Below are positions 32,252 through 44,260 of a stretch of DNA of 64,000 nucleotides, one piece after another. Location: NCBI GenBank assembly GCA_021527695.1, contig JAKFAO010000004.1, forward strand, positions 310,001 through 374,000. The letters run 5' to 3'. The DNA is from Naematelia aurantialba (Eukaryota; Basidiomycota; Tremellomycetes; Tremellales; Naemateliaceae). How positions within the stretch are numbered: the stretch's first letter is position 1; the number at the start of each line of letters is the position of its first letter. The notes beneath the pieces are model-generated. The model ran no database searches. It saw only the letters and a program-made list of their open reading frames with translations, and was not told the origin of the DNA. Position numbers and translations under genes: made by a program.

Positions 32252-32426
32252 GGTGAGGGTGAGGACTGAACGGTGGATGGGAAGACGAGTCGGATACCCA
32301 GCATTTCATATACCCTATCCGCAGAGTGGCGTGCCTGATTTTGCCACCCAGTCGTTCATCACTATCCTTGGCACCAGTCATGTATCGTCTTGCATTTGTC
32401 ATAGCACATGAGTACAGAGGCAGCAG

Positions 32427-34173
32427 ATGAGTGCAGAGCCAGAGGCAGCCCAGCTCACCTGTGCTGGGTCACCATCACGGGGCAATGGCCGCGCGGCACT
32501 GCTCTCGCTGCCCAAGGAGATCCTCGACGCGATAGCGAGCGACCTACCTACCGCTGCGGCCGTCCACGCCGCTCAGAGCTGTCGGGCGCTTTCGGCGGTT
32601 CTCGAGCCGCACATCTACGCCCGACTGGACTATACCGTCCCCTTTGAAGAGAATGACAGACAGGCTCGCGGCGCTCGGGAGAGGCGGGAACAGAGGCGAC
32701 TGGCTGCTCTGGCGCGCGAGCTCCGCGTCCCAGCCAGAGTGGGGTATGTCGTCGAGGCGGCATTTACGCTGTTGCCGTATACCGTGCATGATATCGCCGA
32801 GATCCTCAAGCGGTTAACGGGACCGACATCATCTACCTCATCCTCCGCAGCTGCATCTACATCATGCACGCCGCCGCCGTCCGCTCCGTCCACGAGACCC
32901 GCCGCGGCACCATCGACGAGCACGCTTCAGTCACTGACCATCGCGTTCCACCCCGACATCATCTCTAACCCGCACGTGGCGCCCGCGTCGTTTTTCGAAA
33001 CGATACACGAGCTGGACATCTCGTTCCCGTCTCTCCGGCGCCTGCGGATCCAGGACCTGCCCCTCGGCCTCTCCGCGTACCTGCCCGTCCTGCTTGCGCG
33101 AACACCGCGCCTCGAGGCGCTCACCATCGCGAGCGAGCACGCACGCACGCGGAGGCTGCGGCCGTTCAGCCTGCTCTGTCCTCTGCCTACCGAGCTCCAC
33201 CTCGACCGCCTCTCGTACCTCGAGCTGAACTGCGCCGAGCGCGGCACCCCCGACGCCGTGAGGAAGATGGTGAAGAGCGCGAAGCGGCTGGAAACGCTGG
33301 TGCTGCGGCACGGGATGGCGGGGACGGGGCGGCCCAGCGTGATTGTCGATCACCCGAGTCTGAGGAGGCTGGACTGGAGGCGGTGGTGCAGCGAGAGCTT
33401 TGAGCGGATGGAGTACCAGGGTGGCTTTCAGAGTTTGACCGAGCTGGCGATTGGATGCACGGGGTCGCCGCTGGATAAAGACATCGTCATGGTCAGTCGA
33501 AGTCTTGAGTTACCTGTAGGCACCTACAGGGTGGAACGTCTCAGAGCTGACCGTGGACCATTTGTAGAACTACCAGATCCCGTCGATCCCATCGCTCGAA
33601 ACCGTCTTCCTGTTCCCCCTCGGTGCATCGTCCCCTTCTTTCGTTTCTGTCTTTCTCCCTTCCACTGCTGTTTCTCTCCCTTCTACTTCTGTTTCTCTCC
33701 CTTCCGCTTCACCCGACGCCGACGCCGACGCCAATGTCGATGCAGTTCGGCACGCAGCCAATTTCGACGCAGTCTGGCACACAGCCGTCCCACGGCTTGT
33801 GGCCTCGCTCTCCCGCTCGCCCGCCCTCACGAGCGTGCAAATCCTTGACCAGACCAATCCGAACTCGGCCCACCGCGTCCCGATACGGCTTTGGGAGACG
33901 CGGGATATCCGTGGCGCCGCCTTTCGCACGTATACGAATGGTCTGCACGAGGTGGTCTCGTGTCGATCCCGATTCCGGTGCGGGTTCGGCGGGGCAGCTG
34001 CGGCCGAGTGGGACGAGGTGATGCTGTACGATCGTCGGCCGGTGCCGATGCAGCTGGTGGACGAGGTCTTCCAGATGATGACGCAGGACAAGCACTGGAC
34101 CGAGCCGGGAAGAGAGCTCGCCTTGCCCAATACTGCTTGGGAGCGTCTTAGGCTCTGGGCAAGGTGTGGTTGA
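32427..34173 (+). CDS. F-box/LRR-like protein
   Basis: Two exons, 32427-33491 and 33568-34173, close in phase and give 556 residues. The F-box-like helix region is near residues 25-60 (LLSLPKEILDAIASDLPTAA, then VHAAQSCRALSAVLEPHIY). After a Ser/Thr/Pro-rich spacer come leucine-rich segments of LRR character (LRRLRIQDLPLGLSAYLPVL, LDRLSYLELNC, AKRLETLVLRHGM, PSLRRLDWRRW). This is the common basidiomycete architecture in which LRRs contact a substrate and the F-box contacts Skp1. A Ser/Val/Pro-rich run (SVFLPSTAVSLPSTSVSLPS) near residue 385 comes from a 15-30 bp repeat. It is distinct from the other F-box gene in this window. The substrate is unknown. Confidence 0.8.
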
Positions 34174-34425
34174 GGAGAATCAGCGTGGCGCGAGAGTCGG
34201 GAGCCAGGACGTCAACCACAAACCTCAGAACCTGTTGTGATTGAACTGTTGTCTAACCCAGCAACGGCTGTGAGAGGACTGTCCACAGCTCGTGCGCAGA
34301 ACATAGACTTCCCAAGCGGTGAGAATTTACTGTATTGCTGTTGCCGTTGTGTCATTAGTTGTACCGCTATCTGTACTAGACTCGTGTCTCTGAATGCTCT
34401 ACCACTACCACATCGGCTACTCTGC

Positions 34426-34716
34426 ATGGATGCATTTGATAGACTAGAGCCACCGAGCACATACCGGCACGGCGGACGCTGCCTTTATGACTGTTGGCCG
34501 TTCCCGCAGTGGACGGTCCATCTGGAACCGAGCTACCGCGTGTCCAAGCTCACACATCACACGACGTGTCTGACGACATTGCCCAGATTCCTCACGTGGT
34601 TGAGTCGGCGCGAGTTCTTCGAGACCGCTGCTGCCCTGGAGACGCCAGGGAAGATGGCTTGGTACCGCTGGTTCTCGACGATCATCTATGCCTCGTCAGT
34701 CCCTAGCGCCACGTAG
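34426..34716 (+). CDS. Small unrecognised frame (97 codons), doubtful
   Basis: The frame starts at ATG 34426 (MDAFDRLEPPSTYRHGG) and ends at 34716. Its second half is strongly G/C-ending at third positions and aromatic-rich (LPRFLTWLSRREFFETAA, KMAWYRWFSTIIYASS), as real coding sequence here is. It has no recognised domain, and it converges with the 3' end of the PNS1-like gene on the other strand. It could be a small gene, the last exon of an unseen gene, or an antisense shadow. Confidence 0.3.
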   Translation: MDAFDRLEPPSTYRHGGRCLYDCWPFPQWTVHLEPSYRVSKLTHHTTCLTTLPRFLTWLSRREFFETAAALETPGKMAWYRWFSTIIYASSVPSAT

Positions 34717-37373
34717 AAGACGTCGCTGACCTTGAATAGATCTGGGGCTTTCCGCTCGAGCGGCCTGTGAGGCGGTTAAAATTGCACCATCCTTCATGAT
34801 TGTTAATCTTAGGGCTCGACCAGGATGTGTGAAGCTCGGTTGTGATGTGTGAGAGTCGATGGAGCTGGAGGTGCTGGTGCACCCAGTACTCACGTTGCGT
34901 CTTGAGAGATGCAGACAAAAATGGTCGATACCCCTGCGTCCTATCGACCAGCGCGTGAGCGACGAGTGGCGTGACCGGAAATGACGTACAAGAGCCGAAG
35001 TTAGCAGTAAGCAGATCGTATGAGCGAGGAGAAAGGCATAGACCAAGATCACCCTGAAGAGAGTCAGAGACAGACTCATCGAGTGTCAAAATTCGGAACG
35101 TTGACGCTCACCAGTCGTACGAATGGTCCGAGACGGCATTGTCATCGATCACTAAGCGCATCAGCCCCATCATCCAGTCGCTAACCTGAACCAGGTGGAC
35201 TGAATGGCGTGAATCAGGACGTACCGTACATATACAGGTAAGTGAAAGCCACACAGAGAAGCGCAGTCACAAACGCGGCTGCTTTGAGTGCTGCGTCCTT
35301 CAGCCTTTGGCGCCTCGTGGTACGAAAACAGACTCACACAGCTCCACGATACTGTCATCTACCAGGGATGATATGCCTGTCGACGTGGACCATCAGTCAC
35401 CACCAACAGGAATGTACCAGTGAGTGGGAGAGAGACAGGACTGACCTTGCCATCGCGCTCCGTCGGGGTCGTGCTTATCCCTGTAGCCGAAGAAACGGAG
35501 TGTATGCCTTGCAGCGGAAGTCTGGCAATACTCAGTAAATGGCCAGGCCGGACCCAGCGATACCTACAAAGTCATCTTTGAAGGGTGCGACATATGGTTC
35601 TGAACCCGGATGGCCGACGGCTGGTGGCGGTCAGCAGTATTCCGCATTCTACAGGTAAAGGCGACTGCACGGACCGATGAAAATACTGCACAGGCAGTGA
35701 GTCAGCAGCAATCTCTTTCGTTTGCGGGAGCGTACTAGACATCTATGTGTATATTAGCGTGCTAGCATAGACGCCTAGAGGCTAAGAACTCACATCGATT
35801 AAATTTCTCAATCAGCTTCTTCAGGAGCATCGTGAAGCAGGAGAGCTACCATCTCAGTGACCCCTTCCCCGGCGACTCACAAGTCGGCAGCAGCATGCCG
35901 TGCAGCAATCTGCTCTGGTCAGCTTTCCGTCGTCGACATCAACAGATGCAGTGACCCACTAGATGACATTGCGTGGTCTAAAACCTGGATGATCTTGTGA
36001 AGCAACTCGACTATGCCGACCAGCAAAGAACCCCAAGCGATGGAGCCCAATGATCTTGTCGTTGCCAGCTTGAAGGCCCTCCTTGTTCCGAAACCGCTGT
36101 CCTCAAAGTACCACGCTGGGACGTGAGTTCGTTCTGTCTGGCAGTCTTGGCGAATAGTTTGAGCTTACGGCTGAAGGTGCCCCCGGCATTGATCATCAGG
36201 AGAGCATTTGTCAACACCTGAGCAGGGTGAGAATGAGGTGTTGGTCAAACGGGTGGCAAATCGCCGACTCACGGATGACAACCAGTTGTGTATCCAGATG
36301 GCGAGTACACAGAGGGTAAAGGTCAAACCCCATCCGCAGGCCCCTTCGGATGAACAGCCTGTTATTGGACATATCAGACACGCCCGCTGAATCAACATGC
36401 AGAAGAGACAGACCGGCGTGATTGGGCTCAAAGCGAAACAAGATGGCAATTACTATGCTCACATTCAGGATGGTCAATCCCAGTTGAGCAAACAGGCCTG
36501 AGGTGGGTGAGCTGGGATTAGGTCCAGATTTGCGACGCACCGAGAATGACGACTAAATAGGCTCGTTTGATCGCGAACAGGCTCTTTCCTTGCGGTCGAT
36601 GGCCATCTGCTGCGATATTGGCTGTTTTGAGTAATTCGCCGGAGAGCTTGATGCGACTCAACATCAAGTAGAACAGCACGGCAAAGAACAGCAAGGCGAC
36701 CCCAAGGAAAGCGGCGAGGATCCACACTGCATTTATTCAGCTTGGGCTCCTTCGGTGCTTGAAACGCAAATTAACCCTTCCGATAGATGGAGAATCCAAG
36801 TTCCACCACGATCATCACGAGGCAAAGGGACGGGCCGAGCCAAATCGTGACGTGTGGCAGGTATCGGATGAACTACTCGATGCTTAGTCGAGCCCTCACA
36901 CGGCAGGCTCGCACACTCACAAACATCAGGCCGAACGTGAGTGTGAAGGCCAGTACGCTGGCTGCTACGAACATCCACCTAGTGTCACTGAGAGGTATGT
37001 ATCAGCGAGAGGTTAAAACGGGGGTACGATGGTGTAGGACCACTTACTTGCTGGTCTTGGTATCATCGCCAGTATCGCGACTGGTCAGTGCGCTGCTTGT
37101 GCTATTAGACAAGGAAGTGTCGACTTGGCTGATATTCGAAACATCGGACCAGTCTGCAATGTCTATACCGATGCAGTAAATCTCCAGGCCTAGGTATGCC
37201 ACAATAACGACAAGTAAGGGTATCAAACCCTTCTTGACGTCGTTGAGTCGTTTTGTGGGAGCTTCAGCATCGAAGCGCTCGGGCAAGCTCTCGGGCACGC
37301 TCTCGGGCGAGCTCTCGACTCTCCCGGAGCCGGAACCGTCAAAGTCTTTGTCAGTCGCGTACTGATCAGCCAT
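34696..37373 (-). CDS. PNS1: PNS1 / choline transporter-like (CTL) membrane protein
   Basis: A many-exon minus-strand gene. It begins MADQYATDKDFDGSGSG with an acidic cytosolic head, then the first membrane segment (LIPLLVVIVAYLGLEIYCIG). Further spans are WMFVAASVLAFTLTFGLMFF, LGPSLCLVMIVVELGFSIY, WILAAFLGVALLFFAVLFYL, LTILNVSIVIAILFRF and WGLTFTLCVLAIWIHNW. The family signature is clear: WYFEDSG then TRRAFKLATTRSLGSIAWGS and LLVGIVELLHKI, followed by LLKKLIEKFNR. Near the end come VILVYAFLLAHTICLLLTSA and STIFVCISQDAT, matching the last CTL membrane span. The exons from 37373 to about 35950 join in phase; those between 35.8 and 34.7 kb are only partly resolved and the stop at 34696 is uncertain. 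PNS1 proteins sit in the plasma membrane; their substrate in fungi is not settled. Confidence 0.75.
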
Positions 37374-38113
37374 GATGCGTGGGATGAGCGATCGTCAGTG
37401 ACGGGTACCAGTGGATAGTGGTCTTGTATATGAGCGAGTTTCATCGCGTTGGACCGCGTGAAAGGTCGACATTTGCCATCCTTTCAGCAGACCAAGGGGG
37501 GTGAGAGGGTGAGTATGAGACCAAGATCCATGCATGGACCCAGGGACTGCTTCAGCTCCCGGGGCGGGGCAAAAGAAGTACACAACAGGGGGATCTCTCG
37601 AGTGGCTGCCAAGCCGAAGCGGGTTTGAACGGCGGTGTGACACTGAGTTGCGAGGAGAGTGATGCTCAGCAATGGGTTTGAGTAATAATCGATGACGATC
37701 CTTGCTATGGGGAGAATGAGTGCTATGGGTCAGAATGGGTGCTCGGGTGGATGGTGACTGAGTCCAGGAGTATCACGAGTGGACTTGGAAATCCCGACGA
37801 TCCCCTGCGAGTGTGGGCAGTCGGACGCACGGTTGACGCGCAGACTCGTCTTGGGAGTATGAGACGCATTTGGTATCAAGCACGAGGGCTCTGTGGGTCC
37901 TAGTTTCTTGATAAGAGTGTAGCAGCGTAATCACCAACAAGGAGACAGGGACATGTATCGAGGAAACTAGCAGGAGAGAGAGGTCCATGCCGAGGACTCG
38001 ATCCCCAACCTTAACCACGTTTCTGAACTCTCTTCTCTTTGACTGTTGTTTCCTGCGTTTGCAATCCTCATACTCGTTCGAGTCCTGGCGACAGGGCATG
38101 ATAGACCGCGCAG
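37374..38113. promoter_or_regulatory. Divergent promoter of the PNS1-like and MSC2-like genes
   Basis: 740 bp between divergent start codons with no convincing gene. Frames inside are short. I could not support a named site, such as a zinc-responsive element. Confidence 0.5.
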
Positions 38114-41100
38114 ATGCAGGCCTCTCCCTCTCCACTCTACCGCACGTCGTTCTCCGTGACGGCCGATAATCAAAATCGCCGCGTTAGTCGTGCGCCGCCA
38201 AGAAGCTCTACGCGTCGATCAGTCAAGACGTCGCAGCTGCTTCTTGCCGGTCTCGCTACATCAGCGGCAAGGACATGGGTCTTGGATGACCATCCTTCCC
38301 ACGCTTCTCCCGGAGGGGGAGGCGGAGGCGGAGGGTGGATTTTGTTGGGCTTCTGGACTGGTCGGGTCATTATTGACTTGAGGGAGCAGTGGAAGGATAG
38401 GAAGGGCAAGAGGCGGGAGGATGTGGATGATGCCTTGGTTGGAAGGGTGAGTCGATGCCTTGCAGTAGCATGCTGAACGCTCTAGGCTCGTCTCACACTG
38501 GCTGTGCTGCTGGCTGTGCAGTCGATATCATTCGTGCTGTCGCTGCAGGTCTTGGGGCCGCTAAGGTAGGCTGCATTCAGAGAGACACTGGTCGGGAGAT
38601 GACGCCAACGCCCACCTACAGGACGGTCATCGCCTTGTGCTTCACGAGCATGCTACCAAAGTCCGCTCCGACATCCCTACCTGCAGTGCGTTTACTGATC
38701 AGGATCGTGCTCATGCTGATATCGTCCTTAGCTGCTACCCCTCCTTCCCGTCTTTCTTTCCCTCCTCGTCGCTTTGTGGACACCGTGTTCCACAATTCCA
38801 GGTGAGCCAGTGCCTACCAACCTTGCAGCACATCTGATCTGGGCATAGTCACAGCACTCATACCTCCCGCTGTCCTCCTCGCCTCTTCGTACGCACATGG
38901 CAATCCACGACTATGGTCATTATCGACTAAAAAGTCCCATACCGCACCCAGGGGTCACGCCTCTCGGTATCTTGCAAGCGCCGAAGGCGCTGCTTGTACT
39001 GCTGTCTTTACGGTCGTCCTGTGGCTAGCGGTGCGTAGCGGCGTAACACGTGTCGTGATTGCAGTTGTGACCTGGCTGAGGCTGTCACAGGGATTCATAA
39101 CTACACCCTTCTCCGCGGCTCACGACCACGAGACCGCCTTTGCCCTCTTATCTTTCCTAGCGGCTGCTATGGCCAATTACCTACCCATTCCTTCAGATGC
39201 GCACGCATTGACACTCCTGGCCACTACCCGGGGCCGCACCGTGATTCTCGCGTCGATATTCGCTCTTCAATTTTTTGCCTTGCCTCCACGGCCGGATCGA
39301 TACGACGCGCTGCTGGTCTTGCCCCTGGCCTTGGTCAGCGAGCTCTTCATCGGCGATTCGGCTAGCAGCACTACACATCGACGACGGGCGTCCGATATCG
39401 CCTCTGCTATATCCTCATCCGTAGGCTGGTCGGCGATGGTGCTCGTCCCTGTAAAGTGGCGGCCGCATCTGCGTACCATTCTCAATACGCCTTCTTCCTC
39501 TCGGATCTTCTACTTCCTACTGCTCAACCTGGCGTACATGGGCGTACAGATGGGATATGGCGTCCTGACAAACTCACTCGGCCTCATCTCGGATGGTGAG
39601 TTCGGCCTCGGCTCCGGTTCTCATCAGCTGACTTGTCCTAGCCATCCATATGTTCTTTGATTGCTTGGGTATCGGCATGGGTCTCTGGGCGTCTGTGATG
39701 GCGACGTGGAAGCCCGACGGACGGTATACATTTGGCTACTCCCGCGTGGAGACTCTGAGTGGATTTGCAAACGGTGAGTCTGATCCACATACACACTGCC
39801 TCTCTATGGCTGATCTTGTGATATCAGGCTGCTTCTTGCTCCTGATTTCCGTGTTTATCATCTTCGAAGCAATCCAGCGAGTGTAAGTATACTTCAGAGC
39901 TCCGCGACGTTGAGCTGATAGTGGTACTAGGATTGACCCACCTGAGATGGATACCCACCAACTTCTCCTCGTCTCGAGCATCGGACTGCTCATCAATCTC
40001 TTTGGAATGTGGGCGACAGGTGGACACCATCACCACGGCCATGGTCATGGGCACGATCATCACTCGCATAGCGTGCCGGTCAATGAGAAGAAGGTAAGCT
40101 GTTGTCCATGCAGAGCTGTAGTTGACGCGTCGCAGGTCGACCACAGGATCTCGAACGGTCATGCCTCTCATGATCATAGTCATTCCGGCGGTGTCGACTC
40201 TCATGGTCATAGTCATTCAAGTGGTGTAAGTTTCAGCATCTGCCGCTTCTGTCCCCTTAGACGAGGTGGCTGATGGACAAGACACAGCATATGAATGACG
40301 ATGTGGATCTACATGTCAGGCGGCGGTTGTCCGGCCTCACCAATGGTGGTGCCACGGGTACCGAATTCACAAGTGACCTCGGACCGTTAGCGAACGGCGA
40401 CATTCATGCCGCCGATTCGCATCCGCACGAGCATCAACATCACCAGCACTCTCATGGCGAGGAGCCACATCATCCTCACCATGCACATAGCGACCAGCAT
40501 GACTGCGCCCACCACGATCATGATCACGATCACCACCATGATCACGCTCACGATCACGACACCCACGATCATCGTGACCCAGCCCACATTCACGACTCTG
40601 ACCATCATGTTCACCATGATAGTCACAGTCATCACGACGACCACACCCATGTTGACCACCACCATCACTCTGAGCACTCTAACGGCCACTCTGCGCACCA
40701 CCATCATCACAGCCACAACATGCGAGGGGTGTTCCTCCACGTCATGGCAGACACGCTCGGCAGCGTCGGCGTCATCGTTTCTACCATCCTCATCAAGTTC
40801 ACCGGATGGACGGGCTTTGACCCGATCGCCAGCCTGTTCATCGCGGCATTGATCATGGCGAGCGTCATCCCTCTCGTGATTGATGCTGGTAAGATGCTGT
40901 GTCTTGACGTCGGTGCCGACCAGGAGAGCGACATCCGCGCCGCTCTCGCCGAGGTGAGTGGCCATGCCTTACTGTTACTTGCGTCGTCATTTGAACTTTG
41001 CTAACAGGGGTTCAGCTGTCGTCCATCGATGGGTTGGCGAACTATGGCGCGCCGCGGTTCTGGCCGCGATGCGAAGGCGAGCTGGTGGGATCGATCCACA

Positions 41101-41318
41101 TCCACCTGGCGCCCTCGGCCGCCAACCACGATCCATCGCATTTCTCGCAGACGCCGTACAAGAGTCGCCAGCCGACAATCTATGCCAACGCGGAAAAGGT
41201 CGTGAGCAGGGTGGAAAAGGTGCTGAAAGGGCGTATAAGTGGTCTGGAGGAGCTCGTGGTGCAGGTCGAAGGGGCGGACGAAAAGAGCTATTGCTCGTGC
41301 ATGACGGGCGTGCGGTAG
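38114..41318 (+). CDS. MSC2: Zinc transporter of the CDF family, MSC2/ZnT5 type
   Basis: A multi-exon gene for a long cation diffusion facilitator. After a Ser/Arg-rich head there are several extra N-terminal hydrophobic spans, a feature of Msc2/ZnT5. The core follows: MGYGVLTNSLGLISD, then AIHMFFDCLGIGMGLWASVM (the metal-binding HxxxD is replaced by HMFFD), YTFGYSRVETLSGFANG, and CFLLLISVFIIFEAIQRV. After a His-rich loop comes HVMADTLGSVGVIVSTILIK (the second HxxxD) and FTGWTGFDPIASLFIAALIM. The C-terminal cytosolic domain ends with EELVVQVEGADEKSYCSCM. The loop before the last spans is extremely rich in His and Asp, extending over about 150 residues (encoded near 40420-40720). Msc2 brings zinc into the endoplasmic reticulum. 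Exons of the first 1 kb are less certain than those from 39.1 kb on. Confidence 0.88.
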
Positions 41319-41900
41319 TCTGGTTCTCGAACGCTTGGGTCTGGGTATCATCTTGGTGGATACCAAGTCGGCGGTGTGGCCTATCTGCTGCCGCGGCTGA
41401 CTGTGTAGTGCATTGTATACAGATACCGAGCAGGCGTATATACTCGTACAGGATAATAGGCTGGCATGTTATTTTTACAAGTTCGTTATTTTTACCAGTG
41501 CCGTGTGTCACCCACGCTGGTCCAGGCACCCGAGACATTTGAGCCGACGTCGGCCATGTCCTGTGCTCGTTCTGTCGTCTCGACACAAAGCAGTGCTCAT
41601 GGCATCCAGCAAACAGCGATACAGCGCACACTCCATTGCTCTGGACGCACCTTTGTCGTGTCTCTCCTGTTCTCTGCCTCCTCGTTTCGTTGGAGCACAC
41701 GACGGACGACTCCCTCGGCACTGGACGTCTGGACGACTACACGACTACACGACGGCACGACTGCGACTGCACTTCTTCCCCATGCGACGAGACGACTGAC
41801 CCTGTCTTCCGAGCGTCCGCCTCTCCTCTAACGCTCCTCTGGCTCCTCTAACGCTCTTCTGGCCACTCTTCTGGCCACTCTTCTGGCCACTCTGATCGCC
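41319..41900. other. Intergenic stretch upstream of the GH9 gene
   Basis: About 580 bp holding the MSC2-like 3' end and the GH9 promoter. The last 80 bp are made of CT-rich direct repeats, including the 12-bp repeat listed separately. No gene is seen. Confidence 0.5.
41857..41892 (+). repeat. 12-bp tandem repeat TTCTGGCCACTC, three copies
   Basis: Three perfect copies end eight bases before the GH9 start codon at 41901, so they lie in the 5' leader. Two copies of a related GCTCCTCTAAC unit precede them. Confidence 0.9.
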
Positions 41901-44260
41901 ATGCTCCCCTGCGTCATCTACCTCGCCATCCTCGCCCTAACGCTAACCCTCACCCCAAGCACCCGGGCCCAACTCACGCCGTCGCCGACCTACACCCCGC
42001 CCCCCGCGAGCCAGGGCACCGTCGCATCCACCTCCAGTCCCAATCGCCAATGGGCCGACGTGCTCGGCAACACGCTGTGGTTCTTCGACGCCCAGCGCAG
42101 TGGCCACCTCGACGAGGGGACGTATGGCAATCGCGTGGAGTGGCGGAACGACAGCGCGTTGGAGGACGGGAGCGATTGGGGGACCGACTTGGTGGGGGGG
42201 TGGTATGATGCTGGCGATGTGAGTGCTGGTGCTCCTGTGACGGTCCTCCAACATCACGACACCACAGCGCTTGTCCACATCACTGCGTTCTTCCACATCA
42301 CTGCGCTCCTCTATATGCTCTCCACAAACCCAATCTGGTCTTGTACTGCGCTCGGTCACACACACGCCGGGGACATGCAGAGATCGTAGGGCTATGCTGA
42401 CAACCTATCGCCGTAGTACATCAAAGCGACGTTCCCGCTGGTATGCCAGCCAGCAGCATCATCTAGCTAATGCCATCGCAGGGATACACAATGTATGCCC
42501 TGGCCTGGGGTGCATTGACCGCCGGACAAGGATACGAACTTGCCAACCAAACAGCGTACCTCGACGGCACGTTACGATGGGGCTTTGACTGGCTGATCAA
42601 GGTGCGTCCCTGCCGTCCCGAACGTCGTCAGAGATCTGACCACTGGTACAGGCACACCCATCGGACGGCACCCTCTACGTCCAGGTCGGCGATACAGCTG
42701 TCGACAATGATTACTGGCAAGTTGCCTCGTAGCGCACCACTGACCCGCAGGGGAGGTGACCAAGATATCCCTGATCCCCGCCCGGCGTACCCCATCAACG
42801 ACACCTTCCCCGGCACTGACGCGCTCGCCTCTACTGCCGCGGCGTTCGCCATCGGCGCTATCCTATACTCTGGCGCATCGATCAACACCTCCACCTCGTT
42901 CACGTCTGCCCCGCTGTCCAACACGACCTATGCCGCGACGCTACTCGACCACGCTGAACGGGCGTACGGCGCCGCCAAGAACACGACTCCATGGACGACG
43001 TTTTCCGAGAGCGTGCCAGCCGCCGGGGACGCGTACTCGTCCTCTGGCTTTGGGGACGACCTATGTGTCGCCGCGCTCACCCTCGCCCTCGCGACAAACC
43101 AGAGCCAGTACTATGCCGACGCGTATGCGTACTACCAAAACTTCAGCCTCACAGGCTCGCAAAAGGTCTGGAACTGGGACTCTCGCGGACCCGTCGCCTA
43201 TGTCATGTTCGTCCAAGCAGCGCTGGCGAGACCACAGCTCGCGACCGCGGCAGGGTTGTCGGTGAACCTTACTGGCTGGCAGGCAGAGGCCGAACAGTAC
43301 TTCGACGCGATTGTCAATGAGGATCTGCGCAAGGGGTATATCACCAAAGGTGAGCGCTGTGAACTGAGCGTTGTACGATGATGGACAAGAGCTGACGGCG
43401 ATCAAGGTGGTTTACTGTATTACAAAGGCGACTCGGACTCGAACTCGCTCCAACCTGCCATGGCGGCGACGGCGTTGCTTCTGACATATGCCCCGCTGGC
43501 GTCGACCTCTGACAAAACCAGCTCGTATCAGGTATGTCCTGACGCTCGTGACCGACTGACGCCCAGTCCTTTGCCCAAAGTCAGATTGATTACTTGATGG
43601 GTGACAATCCGATGAGCGGTGAGTCAGGTGTTCGTACCCTCATATCCAGGCGCACTCGTGGCCCTAGTCTCGCACTTTTTCCACCTGGTCTCTGTGAGCT
43701 CACGCTCTATGCTCAGTCCCGTACATTGTGGGAATGCACCCAAACTCGCCCCAGAACCCACACAGCGCGCTGGCCTCTGGAGGAGATAACATCAACAACA
43801 TACGTGACGACCCACCCACAGAGGCGCATGTGATGTACGGTCTAGTGGTCGGCGGGCCGTTATCGAATGACAAGTTCTGGGACTACAGAGACGACTATGT
43901 TCAAAGCGAGGGAGCGCTGGACTACAATGCCGTCCTTCCGGGCATTGCTGCCATGATGGTGAGTCGAGGGTCGTGCCTCGCATAGATCTTGTGTTGGGTC
44001 TCGTAGCTGAGGCGAGGCAGCTGGTCAATGGCTCGTCAGATCCGTTCTACGTCTCCGTACAGGCGGGCACGTACTCAGTACCAAGTGGTGAGCCGTGCGA
44101 CGCGGCGTTGCCATGCAGCAGCGGTCTCTCGGGCGGCGCGATTGCCGGAATCGTCGTCGGCGTAGTGCTGGGTCTGTTGGCGGTCCTGGTCGCTGTGGGG
44201 TGGTGGAAACGAGAAGCCATCAGGAGGTGGTGGCGAAAGGGGTACATGGGGCCGCGGTAG
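41901..44260 (+). CDS. GH9 endoglucanase, secreted and membrane-anchored
   Basis: Nine exons close in phase: 41901-42218, 42417-42440, 42482-42601, 42652-42716, 42751-43349, 43407-43531, 43567-43618, 43717-43958 and 44012-44260, giving 597 residues. A signal peptide (MLPCVIYLAILALTLTLTPS) precedes a Pro/Thr-rich linker. The GH9 motifs are in order: DLVGGWYDAGDYIKATFP (catalytic base Asp pair), GYTMYALAWG, VDNDYWGGDQDI, the MGDNPMS segment, and IVGMHPNSPQNPHSALAS. The acid region is DDYVQSEGALDYNAVLPG, with the catalytic Glu in QSEGALDYN. The C-terminus has GGAIAGIVVGVVLGLLAVLV, a clear membrane span, then a short basic tail (RRWWRKGYMGPR). The enzyme should hydrolyse beta-1,4-glucan outside the cell while tethered to the plasma membrane. 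Intron 4 is a 34-nt GC-AG intron. Exon 2 has only 24 bp. Confidence 0.93.

Noticed and set aside
40387..40965. A 192-codon minus-strand frame rich in Val and Met
   Set aside because: It is the antisense shadow of the His/Asp-rich loop of the zinc transporter.
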